Positions 1 through 9,098 of a stretch of 64,000 nt of DNA are shown piece after piece (the stretch's first letter is position 1; each line of letters begins with the position of its first letter). Origin of the DNA: Lichenicola sp964249735 (GTDB taxonomy: Bacteria > Pseudomonadota > Alphaproteobacteria > Acetobacterales > Acetobacteraceae). The stretch is from positions 6,228 through 70,227 of the forward strand of contig CAXUDP010000004.1 in NCBI GenBank assembly GCA_964249735.1. Reading direction: 5' to 3'. A model generated the notes under the pieces. That model did not search any database. It had not been told where the DNA came from and saw nothing but the letters and a program-made list of their open reading frames with translations. The position numbers and the translations under genes were made by a program.

Positions 1-1247
1 TCGAGCAGATCGACGGTCCACCATGGCTGCAGCTCGAAATCGGTGTGGAAACCATTCGGCGCGTCGCGATCACCGTTGTTCGCACCCTCGGCTTCCCTGC
101 GGCAGTCCGACCAGAGGGACCATTGGCAGGTCGAACTCTGCCAGGCCGGCTTTCCGAGGGCCAAGTTCTCCAGGACGTCGACCTCCACCGCCATGAAAGC
201 CGCGTATTGTCGCAGGAAGCCGAGGCAGAACGGCATGCGTGCTTCGCCCAGAACGCCGGCGATGACGCGGAAGATCGGAACGTGCGGGAACCTGACCAGG
301 ACCTGCCAGAGAACGGACCCGCGTCCCAGGATCCTGTCCGGGTTGTCCCCGAGGTTGGACACTTCCCGTTTGAACGAGTCTTTCAGGTAGTCGCCGCACT
401 CCACCAAGTCATCGACCGTCATCTTCTCCAGAAGCGTCAGGAGGTCATTGCCTTCCCGTGGACGAAGCAGGGCGCGTTGCAGATAGCGCCAGCCGGATCG
501 GACAGGATGGTAGAGCATGCCATCTTCAGGCTCCAGGTCCTTCGGATGAAACAGGCCATGGTAGTTGAAGGTGTCCGGCCTGTAGTACTCTCCCATCTCG
601 TTCAGATCCGCAACGCTGAAGCCGGCCGCCAGAAGTTCGGTCGTCGTGAACGCTTCATCGTTGGGAATGACGTAGTCGAGGATCTCCGACGGCGTCGACC
701 TTTCGTCCGATCGTCGCTGCGAATGCAGATGCCTGACGGCGCGGGCGGACGCGCGAACGACCGGGAAGAAGCACTTGTAGACGTCGCTGTGCGTGGAACT
801 CATCGTCTTGAGCCAGAACCAGTCCGCACCGGCGATCTCCACGTAGGTCGCGATGAAATCATGCTGGCTGGCTTCGTCAAGAGTCCGGAAGAAGGACGAC
901 GGATCCGCTCGATTGACGTAAGCGTCGTTCTCGATCAGCCAGATGTGGTCGAGGTGCGGGAAACGATCCAGGACGACATAGAGTATATAGTCACCGCACT
1001 TCCATATCTCGTTCTGACCTCGTAAGGGAAGTCCAAGCTCCGAGAAGGTCTCGTCGGAGATGCTGACCTTGGGAAAATTTCCGGTGGAAATGACTCCGTT
1101 ACGCTCGTCGACCGCAAAAACGATCAGGTAGTCGGAGTTTCTTGACAGCCGATCGGCAAGCGACAGAAGATCGCTGTCAACATAATGGGTCCGTATCGCT
1201 ATGGCATTCTGGGCTGTAGCCGGAGGATATGCTGTCATCTCTGTCAT
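1..1247 (-). CDS. Uncharacterised protein with C-terminal F5/8-type (fucolectin-like) lectin domain, 3'-truncated by window edge
   Basis: An uninterrupted minus-strand frame of 415 codons starts at ATG 1247-1245 (a second in-frame ATG lies at 1238) and runs off base 1 without a stop. The N-terminal ~370 residues include LDHIWLIENDAYVN near residue 100 and stretches such as FNYHGLFHPKDL. I do not recognise this part, although the acidic END motif after a hydrophobic strand resembles a nucleotide-sugar transferase fold. The last ~45 visible residues read LALGKPAWQSS, then a gap, then GFHTDFELQPWWTVDL. This is the classic start of an F5/8 type C (discoidin/fucolectin) carbohydrate-binding domain. 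It is probably a sugar-binding or glycan-modifying protein. No signal peptide and no good Shine-Dalgarno sequence are visible. The reading frame is well supported; the function is not. Confidence 0.75.
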   Translation of the reverse strand, partial: MTEMTAYPPATAQNAIAIRTHYVDSDLLSLADRLSRNSDYLIVFAVDERNGVISTGNFPKVSISDETFSELGLPLRGQNEIWKCGDYILYVVLDRFPHLDHIWLIENDAYVNRADPSSFFRTLDEASQHDFIATYVEIAGADWFWLKTMSSTHSDVYKCFFPVVRASARAVRHLHSQRRSDERSTPSEILDYVIPNDEAFTTTELLAAGFSVADLNEMGEYYRPDTFNYHGLFHPKDLEPEDGMLYHPVRSGWRYLQRALLRPREGNDLLTLLEKMTVDDLVECGDYLKDSFKREVSNLGDNPDRILGRGSVLWQVLVRFPHVPIFRVIAGVLGEARMPFCLGFLRQYAAFMAVEVDVLENLALGKPAWQSSTCQWSLWSDCRREAEGANNGDRDAPNGFHTDFELQPWWTVDLL

Positions 1248-1500
1248 CAGTTATGTGAAAACGACGAAACAGCCTGCCGGAAGATGTGCCACCGGCGCGA
1301 CTGATCACACATCGCCAGCCTGATATCAAGGAGAAGCTACCTGATGACCGGAACCTCTGGTCAGCTTCCGCCAGGGCTCGCGGTGCCGCAGCGCGGTCCG
1401 ATCGATCCGGCGAGCGTTCTGCTGCAAGCGCCTCCAGCCTGGAGAAGGTGGCAGGCAGCGTGACCGGCGGCCCGGACAGGCTTCAGGCGTTTTCATCAGT

Positions 1501-3819
1501 ATGACGATGCTGCTTCCCGGGACGAACCAGGGCATGGCCGGACGGTCATGTCCCGGACGCTCGAAAAGCCGGTTGTCCGGCATGTCGGCGTGCGTGGTCC
1601 TCATGCTCACGACCGGGTGCCATCCAAGGCATGAGCGTTCATCAACTCTCGACAACCTGGGCCTCCGTCCGTGGATGAACACCAGCCTGTCTGCCGATCG
1701 GCGCGCAACGCTCCTGGAACAGCGGATGTCGACGCAGCAGCTGCTGCGGATCGTGTACGGCTATTATGCTGTACCGGCCAGTTTGGTGCCGGTCGGCGCG
1801 GTCGGCTCGGCCGGCTTCGTGCCGGGCATCGCGTCGCTCGGCCTTCCCGCCTTGCAGGAAACCGATGCCGGAACCGGCGTCGCCGACCCGGTGAACGGCA
1901 GGACCGGCCGGCCGATACGCGGCGCTGCCGGCGATTCTACGGAGCTTCCGTCCGGTCTCGCCACCGCCGCCACCTGGGATCGCGACGCTGCCTACGCCGG
2001 CGGTGTCATGATCGGCAGGCAGGCGCGCCGGGAGGGCTTCAACGTCCTGCTCGCCGGCGGCGTCGACCTTGCGCGCGAGCCGCGCAACGGCCGCAACTTC
2101 GAGTATGCCGGCGAGGACCCGCTGCTGGCCGGTACCATCGTCGGCGAGCAGGTGCGCGGCATCCAGTCGCAGCACGTGGTGTCCACGATCAAGCACTACG
2201 CCCTCAACGACCAGGAGACCGGACGCCGCGCGGCCTCCTCGGACATCGATTGGAACGCGGCACGGCAAAGCGACCTGCTCGCCTTCGAGCTGGCGCTCGA
2301 CATCGGCCACCCCGGCTCGGTGATGTGCGCCTACAACCGCGTCAATCGCGTCTACGCGTGCAGCAACGACATCTTGCTGAACCGGACCCTGAAGACCGAC
2401 TGGGGCTTCAAGGGCTGGGTCATGTCGGATTGGGGTGCGGTGCACGCCGTGACCGACGCCAACGCAGGCCTCGACCAGGAATCCGGCGCCCTCTTCGACC
2501 AGTCGAACGGCGGCTCGTTCTTCGGCGCGCCGCTGCAGGCAGCGCTCCATGACGGCACCGTCAAGCCGTCGCGCCTGCTCGACATGGTGCACCGGATCCT
2601 GCGCTCGGAGTTCGCCAACGGCCTGTTCGACGATCCGGTGACGCGCATCGTGCCGATCGACTCCGCCACGGACGCCGCAGTGGCGCAGTCGGACGAGCAG
2701 GAAGGCATCGTCCTGCTGAAGAACGCTGACGCAACGCTGCCGTTGTCGAAGACCGTTGGCTCTGTGGCGGTGATCGGTTCCAACGCCGCCCGCGGCGTGC
2801 TGGAAGGCGGCGGCTCGTCCGAGGTGTGGCCGGTCGGCGGCCCGGCGCAGCCGGTCGATACCAGCACCGGCTTCCCCCGCCCGATCATCTGGAACCCGTC
2901 CTCGCCGCTGGCCGCTATGAGGACCGAGGCGCCGAACGCCGCCTTCTCCTACGACACCGGCGCCGATCCCGCCGCCGCGGCGACCGTCGCCGCCAAGGCC
3001 GATGTCGCCGTCGTGTTCGTCAACCAGTGGCTGGCCGAAAACATCGACGCCGCCAACCTGTCCCTGCCAACCGACTTGCAGACCGGCGTCAACCAGGACG
3101 CGCTGGTGGAAGCGGTCGCGAAGGCGAATCCCCACACCATCGTGGTGATCGAGAGCGGCGGCCCGGTGCTGATGCCGTGGCTTGGTCAGGTGAAGGGCGT
3201 GCTCGAGACTTGGTATCCCGGCTCCGGCGGCGGACCCGCCATCGCCAACACCCTGTTCGGCGACAACGACCCGTCCGGCCATCTGCCAATCACCTTTCCT
3301 GCGTCGGAGTCCCAGTTGCCGCGTCCGGTACTTGACGTCGGCAGCAGCAGCGATCCAGACTTCCCCATCAACTACAACATCGAAGGCGCCGCAGTCGGGT
3401 ACAAGTGGTTCAGGAAGAACAACCTTCAGCCGTTGTTCCCGTTCGGCTACGGGCTGAGCTACACCAGCTTCTCGTTCTCGAACTTCCAGGTATCGTTGAT
3501 CACCACGCCGAGTGTTACCTTCGACGTGGTCAACACAGGCAAGGTCGGCGGCTATGCCGTGCCGCAGGTCTACCTCGGGCTGCAGGGGCGCGGCGAGTCG
3601 CCGACCCGCCTAGTCGGCTTCACCAAGATCTACCTGAACCCGGGCCAGACTAGGCACGTCACCATTACCGGCGACCCGCGCCTCCTGGCGGAGTTCGACG
3701 GTACTTCGGACCGCTGGGTGATCAAGGGCGGCAGCTATCCGCTCCACCTCGCCACCTCATCCAGCGACATCGTGCAGACCACCTCCGTCACCTTGCCGGA
3801 CGCGACCCTAATACCCTGA
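1501..3819 (+). CDS. Exported glycoside hydrolase family 3 beta-glucosidase/xylosidase-like protein
   Basis: A 772-codon GH3 enzyme that hydrolyses terminal non-reducing beta-linked glucose or xylose from oligosaccharides. The (alpha/beta)8 domain contains the substrate-binding KH pair in TIKHYALNDQE (K231/H232) and the nucleophile in VMSDWGAVH (D310). The second sandwich domain (EGIVLLKNADATLPLS onward) and the C-terminal Fn3-like domain (FPFGYGLSYTSF) follow in the usual order. The N terminus has a lipobox-like stretch MLTTGC around residues 39-44, so the protein is probably a lipoprotein. ATG 1534 or 1582 are alternative starts that would give a more normal signal peptide, and no clear Shine-Dalgarno precedes 1501. 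A second GH3 gene lies at 5513 and a damaged copy of this C terminus lies at 8780-8991. Substrate specificity cannot be read from the sequence. Confidence 0.88.
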   Translation: MTMLLPGTNQGMAGRSCPGRSKSRLSGMSACVVLMLTTGCHPRHERSSTLDNLGLRPWMNTSLSADRRATLLEQRMSTQQLLRIVYGYYAVPASLVPVGAVGSAGFVPGIASLGLPALQETDAGTGVADPVNGRTGRPIRGAAGDSTELPSGLATAATWDRDAAYAGGVMIGRQARREGFNVLLAGGVDLAREPRNGRNFEYAGEDPLLAGTIVGEQVRGIQSQHVVSTIKHYALNDQETGRRAASSDIDWNAARQSDLLAFELALDIGHPGSVMCAYNRVNRVYACSNDILLNRTLKTDWGFKGWVMSDWGAVHAVTDANAGLDQESGALFDQSNGGSFFGAPLQAALHDGTVKPSRLLDMVHRILRSEFANGLFDDPVTRIVPIDSATDAAVAQSDEQEGIVLLKNADATLPLSKTVGSVAVIGSNAARGVLEGGGSSEVWPVGGPAQPVDTSTGFPRPIIWNPSSPLAAMRTEAPNAAFSYDTGADPAAAATVAAKADVAVVFVNQWLAENIDAANLSLPTDLQTGVNQDALVEAVAKANPHTIVVIESGGPVLMPWLGQVKGVLETWYPGSGGGPAIANTLFGDNDPSGHLPITFPASESQLPRPVLDVGSSSDPDFPINYNIEGAAVGYKWFRKNNLQPLFPFGYGLSYTSFSFSNFQVSLITTPSVTFDVVNTGKVGGYAVPQVYLGLQGRGESPTRLVGFTKIYLNPGQTRHVTITGDPRLLAEFDGTSDRWVIKGGSYPLHLATSSSDIVQTTSVTLPDATLIP

Positions 3820-4100
3820 TTATCCGTCCAGGGCCGGAACTCGTTCTCAGAAGCATCAGGGGAAGTTCGTCAAGCGTGATGAGCATCCCTTGAATGCGGT
3901 CACGCCGACGAGGCTGGTGCCGCTGCCGCAGACCCGGCACCGGCAAGGGACTGCCACTCACGCGTTCGCGGCTTGTCGTGGTCCAGTACGACGCGCTGAT
4001 TGACAGAGCGCCGATGACACCTTCGGCATCCTTTGTTCCTCCTTGTCTGCTATGCTAATGGCCTAGCAGAACTGGTCCAACGCAGGATGGCACGGTTCCG

Positions 4101-4700
4101 ATGCCACGATGTCGGCGCCAGACAATCGTCATCCTGCGCGGGCGCCTGCGACGCGGCGAGCCGGCCTGCGACCCGCTGCCCGGGCCGGACGGCGTCCTGT
4201 CGCGCCTGCTGGCGCCGCTGATCCGCCGGGTTGGGAGCAGCCGCGGCATGTTCTGGCTCGGCCTGCTGTTCGGCCTCGGCTTCGACACCGCGACCGAGAT
4301 CGGCGTGCTGGGCCTCGCCGCGGTGGGCGCCGCACATGGGGAGGCCGGCTGGACGGTGATGGTGTTCCCGGCCCTGTTCACCGCCGGCATGGCGCTGGTC
4401 GACACCGCCGACGGAGTGATGATGCTGGGCGCCTATGGCTGGGCGCTGTCCGAGCCGTCGCGCAATCTCGGCTACAACATGGTCATCACCGCCGGCTCCG
4501 TGCTGGTGGCGCTGGTGATCGGGGCGACGGAAGTGCTGGACCTGGTTCCCGTGCCGGGCGCCGCCACGCCGACCTGGGCACGCGTCGTCGACATGCATGG
4601 CGAACTGGTCGGCTACGGCGTGGTCGGCGGCTTCGCCCTGCTCTGGGCCGCCTCCCTGCTTGGCTGGTTGCTGCGCAGCCGGGCACGCGCCGGGCGCTGA
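4101..4700 (+). pseudogene. 5'-truncated HoxN/NixA-type nickel/cobalt transporter
   Basis: The reading frame matches only the C-terminal half of the NiCoT nickel/cobalt permease family. It has the signature LGLLFGLGFDTATE and then AGMALVDTADGVMMLGAYGWA, followed by two hydrophobic helices. Family members are ~330-370 residues and begin with three membrane segments carrying the metal-binding HAxDADHI motif. Here only ~190 residues remain, and the preceding DNA (3820-4100) encodes no such motif. Homology appears to begin near 4115 (ILRGRLRRGE region). The upstream gene ends at 3819, so there is no room for the missing half. The fragment is probably non-functional and marks a deletion or recombination point between the two GH3 genes. 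Confidence 0.72.
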
Positions 4701-5512
4701 ACCGCTCGGTCGCGCATCGCTGTGTTGCTGCTGGCGCATGTAAACTTCGGCATTTTATCATTGCCGCGACGATGTATTCATGTCGGGACGCGTTTGTAAT
4801 ACCACCGGCGGTTGCGATTGCACAATGGTGCGCCGCGACAACACTAGATCCTGTATGTTTGCGGCGGAATAACGCATCAGCACGGTTTGTAACGCCTCAT
4901 ATGATCTTCTAGCGTCCGCATCGGATCATCCGGATGATGATCGACACGATCCCGCACAGGAGACTCGACGCGAGGATGTAGCCGAATGGCTACCAAGCAA
5001 CGATAAGTCGTGAGGGAGCGTCTATGAGTAATATAATATCAAGGTTGCGCCCGCTCACCCGCAAGGTGATGACACTCGCCGTCTTGTCGCCTCCGGCCGG
5101 TGTGCAGATCGCGTATCAGCCAGTACCGATGCATTTCCCCGGATGAACACCATCAAATACCGGCTGTTCGACGCGACAGTTTGACAGAAGCCCGACCGCT
5201 CCGTCGCCGTCTCTATTGGCGATGCAGACAGTTGCGCTGCCATGCGTGGAAACTGATGCAGATCATCCGCTTGCGGAACGTTTTCCGATCTCACTTGCAG
5301 AACGTAGTTCGGCTTTCTAAACTTGTTGGTGTCGACAGCCATTCCTGGGAATGTGCCATCCTCTTGACGTTCGACGAGGTGCGTCAACGCTTCTTCACGA
5401 AAGGATCCGTCAACAGGTCATATCGCCGGCCATCGTGCCCAAGATGGCACGGGTCAAGGGCATGATCTCGGGACCACGTGACTGTCGATCCAGAAACTGA
5501 GGAACACCAAGA
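4701..5512. other. AT-richer intergenic region between permease remnant and second GH3 gene
   Basis: These ~810 bases are clearly lower in GC than the flanking genes, especially 4741-5040. No homologue-like protein is recognisable on either strand. A 40-codon frame with a good Shine-Dalgarno (5024-5146, listed separately) and a 110-codon minus-strand frame (5055-5387, no recognisable motif or ribosome binding site) are the only candidates. The 3' end of the region carries the ribosome binding site of the downstream GH3 gene (GAGGA about 10 bases before 5513). The composition suggests foreign or decaying DNA, or a long regulatory leader. Confidence 0.5.
5024..5146 (+). CDS. Short ORF resembling a truncated signal peptide
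   Basis: ATG 5024 is preceded by GAGGGAG with good spacing. It opens a 40-codon frame beginning MSNIISRLRPLTRKVMTLAV, that is, a basic n-region followed by a short hydrophobic core, as in an export signal. It stops at TGA 5144-5146 before any mature domain. It could be the remnant of an exported protein, a leader peptide, or chance. It is too short for a homology claim. Confidence 0.25.
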   Translation: MSNIISRLRPLTRKVMTLAVLSPPAGVQIAYQPVPMHFPG

Positions 5513-8449
5513 ATGATTAGCGATGATGCCTGTCAGCGGGCGGCGCGGCTCACGGAAGGACGACTTCCGGAAAGTCGCCCGGTTTCCAAGGGCAAGCGAC
5601 GTTTCCTTTGGGCTGGCGCCGCCCTGCCGGCTCTCCTTGTGGGACTTGCACCGCTTCACGCAGCGGTTGCCGGACCCGTCGGCAACCCTGCCGACTGTCC
5701 GTGGCTCAATCCGAGCCTGTCCGTTGCGACCCGCGTCAACATGCTGCTTGCGAAGATGACCGTCGCCGACGAGATCGCGCTCGTACAGGGCAACGGCACC
5801 AGCGAGAGCACGCCGCCTGCCGTGCCGTACGTGTTCTTCACCGCCGCCAACCCCAAGCTGTGCATTCCTGGCATCGGCTACGAGGACGGCCCGGCCGGCG
5901 TCGCCGACCTGCTCACCAACGTGACGCAGTTCCCCGCCGGCATCGCCGTCGCAGCGACCTTCTCCAAGAATGACGCACTGCTCTACGGCATCACGCTCGG
6001 TGCAGAGCAGGCCGCCAAGGGCTCCGGCGCCGACCTCGGCCCCACCATCAACATCGATCGCGACCCGCGCTGGGGCCGCACCTTCGAGAGCCTGTCGGAG
6101 GATCCGGGACTCACCGCCGGCATCGGCGCCGCCGAGATCAAGGGCATCCAGAGCCAGCGCGTCATGGCGCAGGTCAAGCATTTCGATGCCTACAACCAGG
6201 AGACAAACCGCAACACGCAGCCGGACGACGTCATCGCCTCCGAGCGCACACTGCACGAGATCTACCAGCCCGGCTTCCGCGCCGCGATCAACGACGCCGG
6301 CTCGGGTTCGCTGATGTGCGCCTACTCGTCCGTCAACGGTTTCTATTCCTGCGAGAGCCGGTCGCTCCTGACCGGCGTCCTGCGCAACGAGCTCAACTTC
6401 AAGGGGCTCATCATGTCGGACTACGGCGCGATCCACGACGTCAGCGCCGCTACCGCCGGTACCGATTCCGAGCAGCCGGAAAACACCTATTTCGGCGCCC
6501 CGCTGCAGGCCGCCGTGCAGAACGGCTCCATCTCCCGCGCCGTGCTTAACTCCCAGGTCGAGCCGATCCTCTACGAGATGTTCCGCTTCGGCTTCTTCAA
6601 TGATCCGCCGCCGGTCACCACGTCGGCCGTCGCGACCTCGCCCGACCACGTCGCCACCAGCAACGCGCTCGCGGAGGAGGGAAGCGTGTTGCTGAAGAAC
6701 GCGAGTGGCCTGCTCCCGCTCAGCGCTAGTGCCGACATCGCCATCATCGGCCCTGCCGCCTCGGCACAGGTCATCACCAGCGGCGGCGGCAGCGCCCACG
6801 TCATCCCGGGTCCCGTCGTCTCGCCGCTCGAAGGCATCCAGGCCGCGTCGAGCGGCAGCGTCACCTACAGCCAAGGCCTGCCGACTGACGCAGAGCTGAC
6901 GGCGATCCCGTCGAGCGCCCTGTCCACCCCATACGAGCCCACCAACTACGGCGGCTCCTACAGCGCGACGCTGACCGCGCCGGAAACCGGCACCTACATT
7001 CTCGGCTTCAGCAATCCCGGCAGCTACAACGTTGCCTCGCTGACCATCAACGGCACGACGCTCATCAACAATCCGGGCACGCCTCCGGTCGCCGCCTATT
7101 CGGCCGCGATCCAGCTCACCGCCGGTCAGACCTACAGCCTGACGCTCGGCGGCGCCGGCCCGACCAGCAACCTCGTCTGGGCGACGCCGTCCACGCTCCA
7201 GACCTATCTCGCCCCCGCGGTTGCCGCCGCCCGGGCGTCCAAGACGGCGATCGTGGTGGTCGGCGATGACACGGAGTCGGAAGCGGCCGACCGCCCGAAC
7301 CTCGCTCTGCCTTCGGCGCAGGACGCGCTGATCGAGGCCGTTTCCGCCGCCAACCCGCACACCATCGTCGTGGTGCAGGCTGGTGCTCCGATCACCATGC
7401 CCTGGCTCAACGGCGTCGGCGCCGTGCTCGATACCTGGTACTCCGGCCAGACCGCCGGCACGGCACTCGCCGACCTGCTCTACGGCAAGACCAACCCCGG
7501 CGGACACCTGCCGATCACCTTCCCGACCAGCCTCAGCGCGATCCCGACCGCGTCGGTCGCACAGTTCCCGGGTGAGAACAACACGGTCCAGTATTCGGAA
7601 GGGTTGCTGGTCGGCTACCGCTGGTATGACCAGAACAAGGTCAAGCCGCTGTTCCCGTTCGGCTACGGGCTTTCCTACACGACCTTCAAGTACAGCGACC
7701 TCCAGGTCGAGAACGCTTCCGTCGACGGCGTGACGCCGGTGCATGTAAGCGCCACCGTCACCAACACGGGCAAGGTCGCGGGCAGCGACGCGGCGCAGCT
7801 CTACCTCGGCTATCCCTCCGCCGCCGGCGAGCCGCCGCGCAAGCTGGTCGACTTCCGGCGCGTGACACTCAGCCCCGGCGAGTCGAAGCGGCTGAACTTC
7901 ACCATCCGCCCAAGCGACGAGTGGTGGTGGAACAACAACGGCTGGGACGAGACCACCGGCACCTACAAGGTCTGGGTCGGTGACAGCTCCGCCCTCGCCG
8001 ACCTTCCCGCGACCGGAAGCTACGCGATGGACGGGGGCATCGGCGACCGCCACGTCACCGTCTCGGCGCCGCGCAGCTTCACCGTGGGCGCCTCCGGCAA
8101 TGCGGTTGTCACCGTCAGCGCCGGCGGCAGCCAGACGCTGGCCGCCGTCACCCTTTCGCTCGCGGTTCCCGGCGGGTGGAAGGCGCAGCCGACGACCGTC
8201 ACCCAGTTCAGCAACGTGCTGCCGGGCCAGACGCTCAGCGCCGCGTTCCAGCTGACCCCGCCGGCAAACGCGGTCACGCGCGACGTCACCCTGTTCGGCA
8301 CGGCCGACTTCGCGCCGAGCACCTGCACCCAGGTGACCGACGCACAGGCGGCCAACCCGGTACAGCTCGCGCAGGACGCGGCAACCGGCGTTGACGCGTG
8401 CAAGCCAGCGGTCCGGCACGGCGGCGTGCAGGCCCGCCTGCTGAAGTAG
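5513..8449 (+). CDS. Secreted multidomain glycoside hydrolase family 3 enzyme with PA14-like insert and C-terminal NEW3-type domain
   Basis: A 978-residue GH3 beta-glycosidase. The start is set by GAGGA about 10 bases before ATG 5513. The first ~55 residues form a long basic-plus-hydrophobic export signal (KGKRRFLWAGAALPALL, then AAVA). The catalytic domain has VKHFDAYNQE (K222/H223) and nucleophile IMSDYGAIHD (D303). The sandwich domain begins at GSVLLKNASGLLPLS and is interrupted at about residues 475-565 by a PA14-like beta module (APETGTYILGF). The Fn3-like domain follows FPFGYGLSYTTF. About 100 extra C-terminal residues (SLAVPGGWKAQPTT region) look like the NPCBM-associated NEW3 domain. 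A strong terminator follows at 8490. The enzyme probably degrades plant or microbial beta-glycans outside the cytoplasm, beside the related gene at 1501. Confidence 0.9.
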   Translation: MISDDACQRAARLTEGRLPESRPVSKGKRRFLWAGAALPALLVGLAPLHAAVAGPVGNPADCPWLNPSLSVATRVNMLLAKMTVADEIALVQGNGTSESTPPAVPYVFFTAANPKLCIPGIGYEDGPAGVADLLTNVTQFPAGIAVAATFSKNDALLYGITLGAEQAAKGSGADLGPTINIDRDPRWGRTFESLSEDPGLTAGIGAAEIKGIQSQRVMAQVKHFDAYNQETNRNTQPDDVIASERTLHEIYQPGFRAAINDAGSGSLMCAYSSVNGFYSCESRSLLTGVLRNELNFKGLIMSDYGAIHDVSAATAGTDSEQPENTYFGAPLQAAVQNGSISRAVLNSQVEPILYEMFRFGFFNDPPPVTTSAVATSPDHVATSNALAEEGSVLLKNASGLLPLSASADIAIIGPAASAQVITSGGGSAHVIPGPVVSPLEGIQAASSGSVTYSQGLPTDAELTAIPSSALSTPYEPTNYGGSYSATLTAPETGTYILGFSNPGSYNVASLTINGTTLINNPGTPPVAAYSAAIQLTAGQTYSLTLGGAGPTSNLVWATPSTLQTYLAPAVAAARASKTAIVVVGDDTESEAADRPNLALPSAQDALIEAVSAANPHTIVVVQAGAPITMPWLNGVGAVLDTWYSGQTAGTALADLLYGKTNPGGHLPITFPTSLSAIPTASVAQFPGENNTVQYSEGLLVGYRWYDQNKVKPLFPFGYGLSYTTFKYSDLQVENASVDGVTPVHVSATVTNTGKVAGSDAAQLYLGYPSAAGEPPRKLVDFRRVTLSPGESKRLNFTIRPSDEWWWNNNGWDETTGTYKVWVGDSSALADLPATGSYAMDGGIGDRHVTVSAPRSFTVGASGNAVVTVSAGGSQTLAAVTLSLAVPGGWKAQPTTVTQFSNVLPGQTLSAAFQLTPPANAVTRDVTLFGTADFAPSTCTQVTDAQAANPVQLAQDAATGVDACKPAVRHGGVQARLLK

Positions 8450-8489
8450 ATGCCTGGCGGCCCTTCGGGGCCGTCCAGCAGACCTGGGG

Positions 8490-8526
8490 AACCCCGCCGC
8501 ACTCAGCGGCGGGGTTTTCTTTTCGA
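8490..8526 (+). terminator. Rho-independent terminator of the GH3 gene
   Basis: An 11-bp perfect stem (AACCCCGCCGC at 8490-8500 with GCGGCGGGGTT at 8506-8516) surrounds a 5-base loop and is followed by a T-rich tail (TTCTTTTC). It lies 40 bases after the stop codon at 8449. Confidence 0.9.
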
Positions 8527-8637
8527 TGAACTCTCAGGCCGACATCGTCAGAGGCCGTTCGTCCGCATTCGATGAGAGATCATCAAGAAAGCCTGCGCGC
8601 CCGACCCTTGAAGGCATGGACTGATGAAAGGCGGGCG

Positions 8638-8772
8638 CTGTGGCCAGGTTTGTCACGCTGCGCCACGACGACAGCGGCGGTCTGTCGCGCGATCCGAGGT
8701 AGTGGAGAGAGCCTGAGGACGCTGGTGGCTCGCGACGCGATCAACCCGAAGACGATCGCTGAGCAACGGGAT
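8638..8772 (+). pseudogene. Remnant of an IS481-type transposase N terminus
   Basis: Translation in the frame containing 8659 gives CATTTAAVCRAIRGSGESLR and then INPKTIAEQR. This matches the N-terminal helix-turn-helix of IS481-family transposases common in Acetobacteraceae, whose usual form is CATTTxAVRRAIQxSQESLR followed by GINPKTVAKWRKR. The normal ATG-Gly-Gln-Val start appears altered to GTGGCCAGG (8639 on), and the frame stops at 8775 with no integrase core after it. Only about 45 of ~320 codons survive. It abuts directly on the GH3 tail fragment at 8780. The family assignment is from memory of the motif, not from a search. Confidence 0.65.
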
Positions 8773-8779
8773 TGAATGC

Positions 8780-8991
8780 GAGGCCGCGGCGATGCCGACC
8801 TGCCTGCTCGGTTTCACCGAGACCTGACCTGGACCCGGGCCAGGCCAGGTATGTGGTCGGCGACCCGCGCCTGCTGGCGGAGCTCGATGGCACCTCCGAC
8901 CGCCAGGTGATCAAGGGCGGCAGCTACCCGCTCCACCCCGTCACCTCGTCCAGCGACATCGTGCAGACCACCTCGGTCAACCTGCCGAGGC
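8780..8991 (+). pseudogene. C-terminal fragment of a third GH3 gene
   Basis: Bases 8780-8991 closely match the last ~220 coding bases of the GH3 gene at 1501 (3585-3810). Shared peptide blocks include GDPRLLAE, DGTSDR, VIKGGSYPLH and SSSDIVQTTSV. The fragment lacks everything upstream. It has a 2-base loss near 8793, one extra base near 8829 that shifts the frame, and a 6-base deletion near 8850, so it cannot be a functional domain. It begins within about 10 bases of the end of the IS481 remnant. This suggests that an insertion-sequence-mediated or homologous rearrangement removed most of a paralogous GH3 gene. Confidence 0.85.
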
Positions 8992-9098
8992 ACCACACGG
9001 CGCCCTGGATCGGTGCTCCGAACACCGACATCCGGTCCGGACCATCCGGCCGCGCACCCTTCTGACCGGTGCGTGGCCGGACTCCGTCTTCGGAAACC

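Noticed and set aside
45..1025. Long plus-strand open frame of 326 codons
   Set aside because: It is antisense to the open minus-strand gene with a clear C-terminal lectin domain, and its translation (Val/Arg/Glu/His-rich) has no domain-like pattern.
5055..5387. 110-codon minus-strand frame in the AT-richer gap
   Set aside because: It has more normal amino-acid composition than most shadows, but no ribosome binding site, no motif and no recognisable family, so it is mentioned only within the gap.
5384..8419. 1011-codon minus-strand open frame
   Set aside because: It is exactly antisense to the second GH3 gene. High GC with G/C third positions keeps the opposite frame open, and the product is Arg/Gly/Val-rich without motifs.
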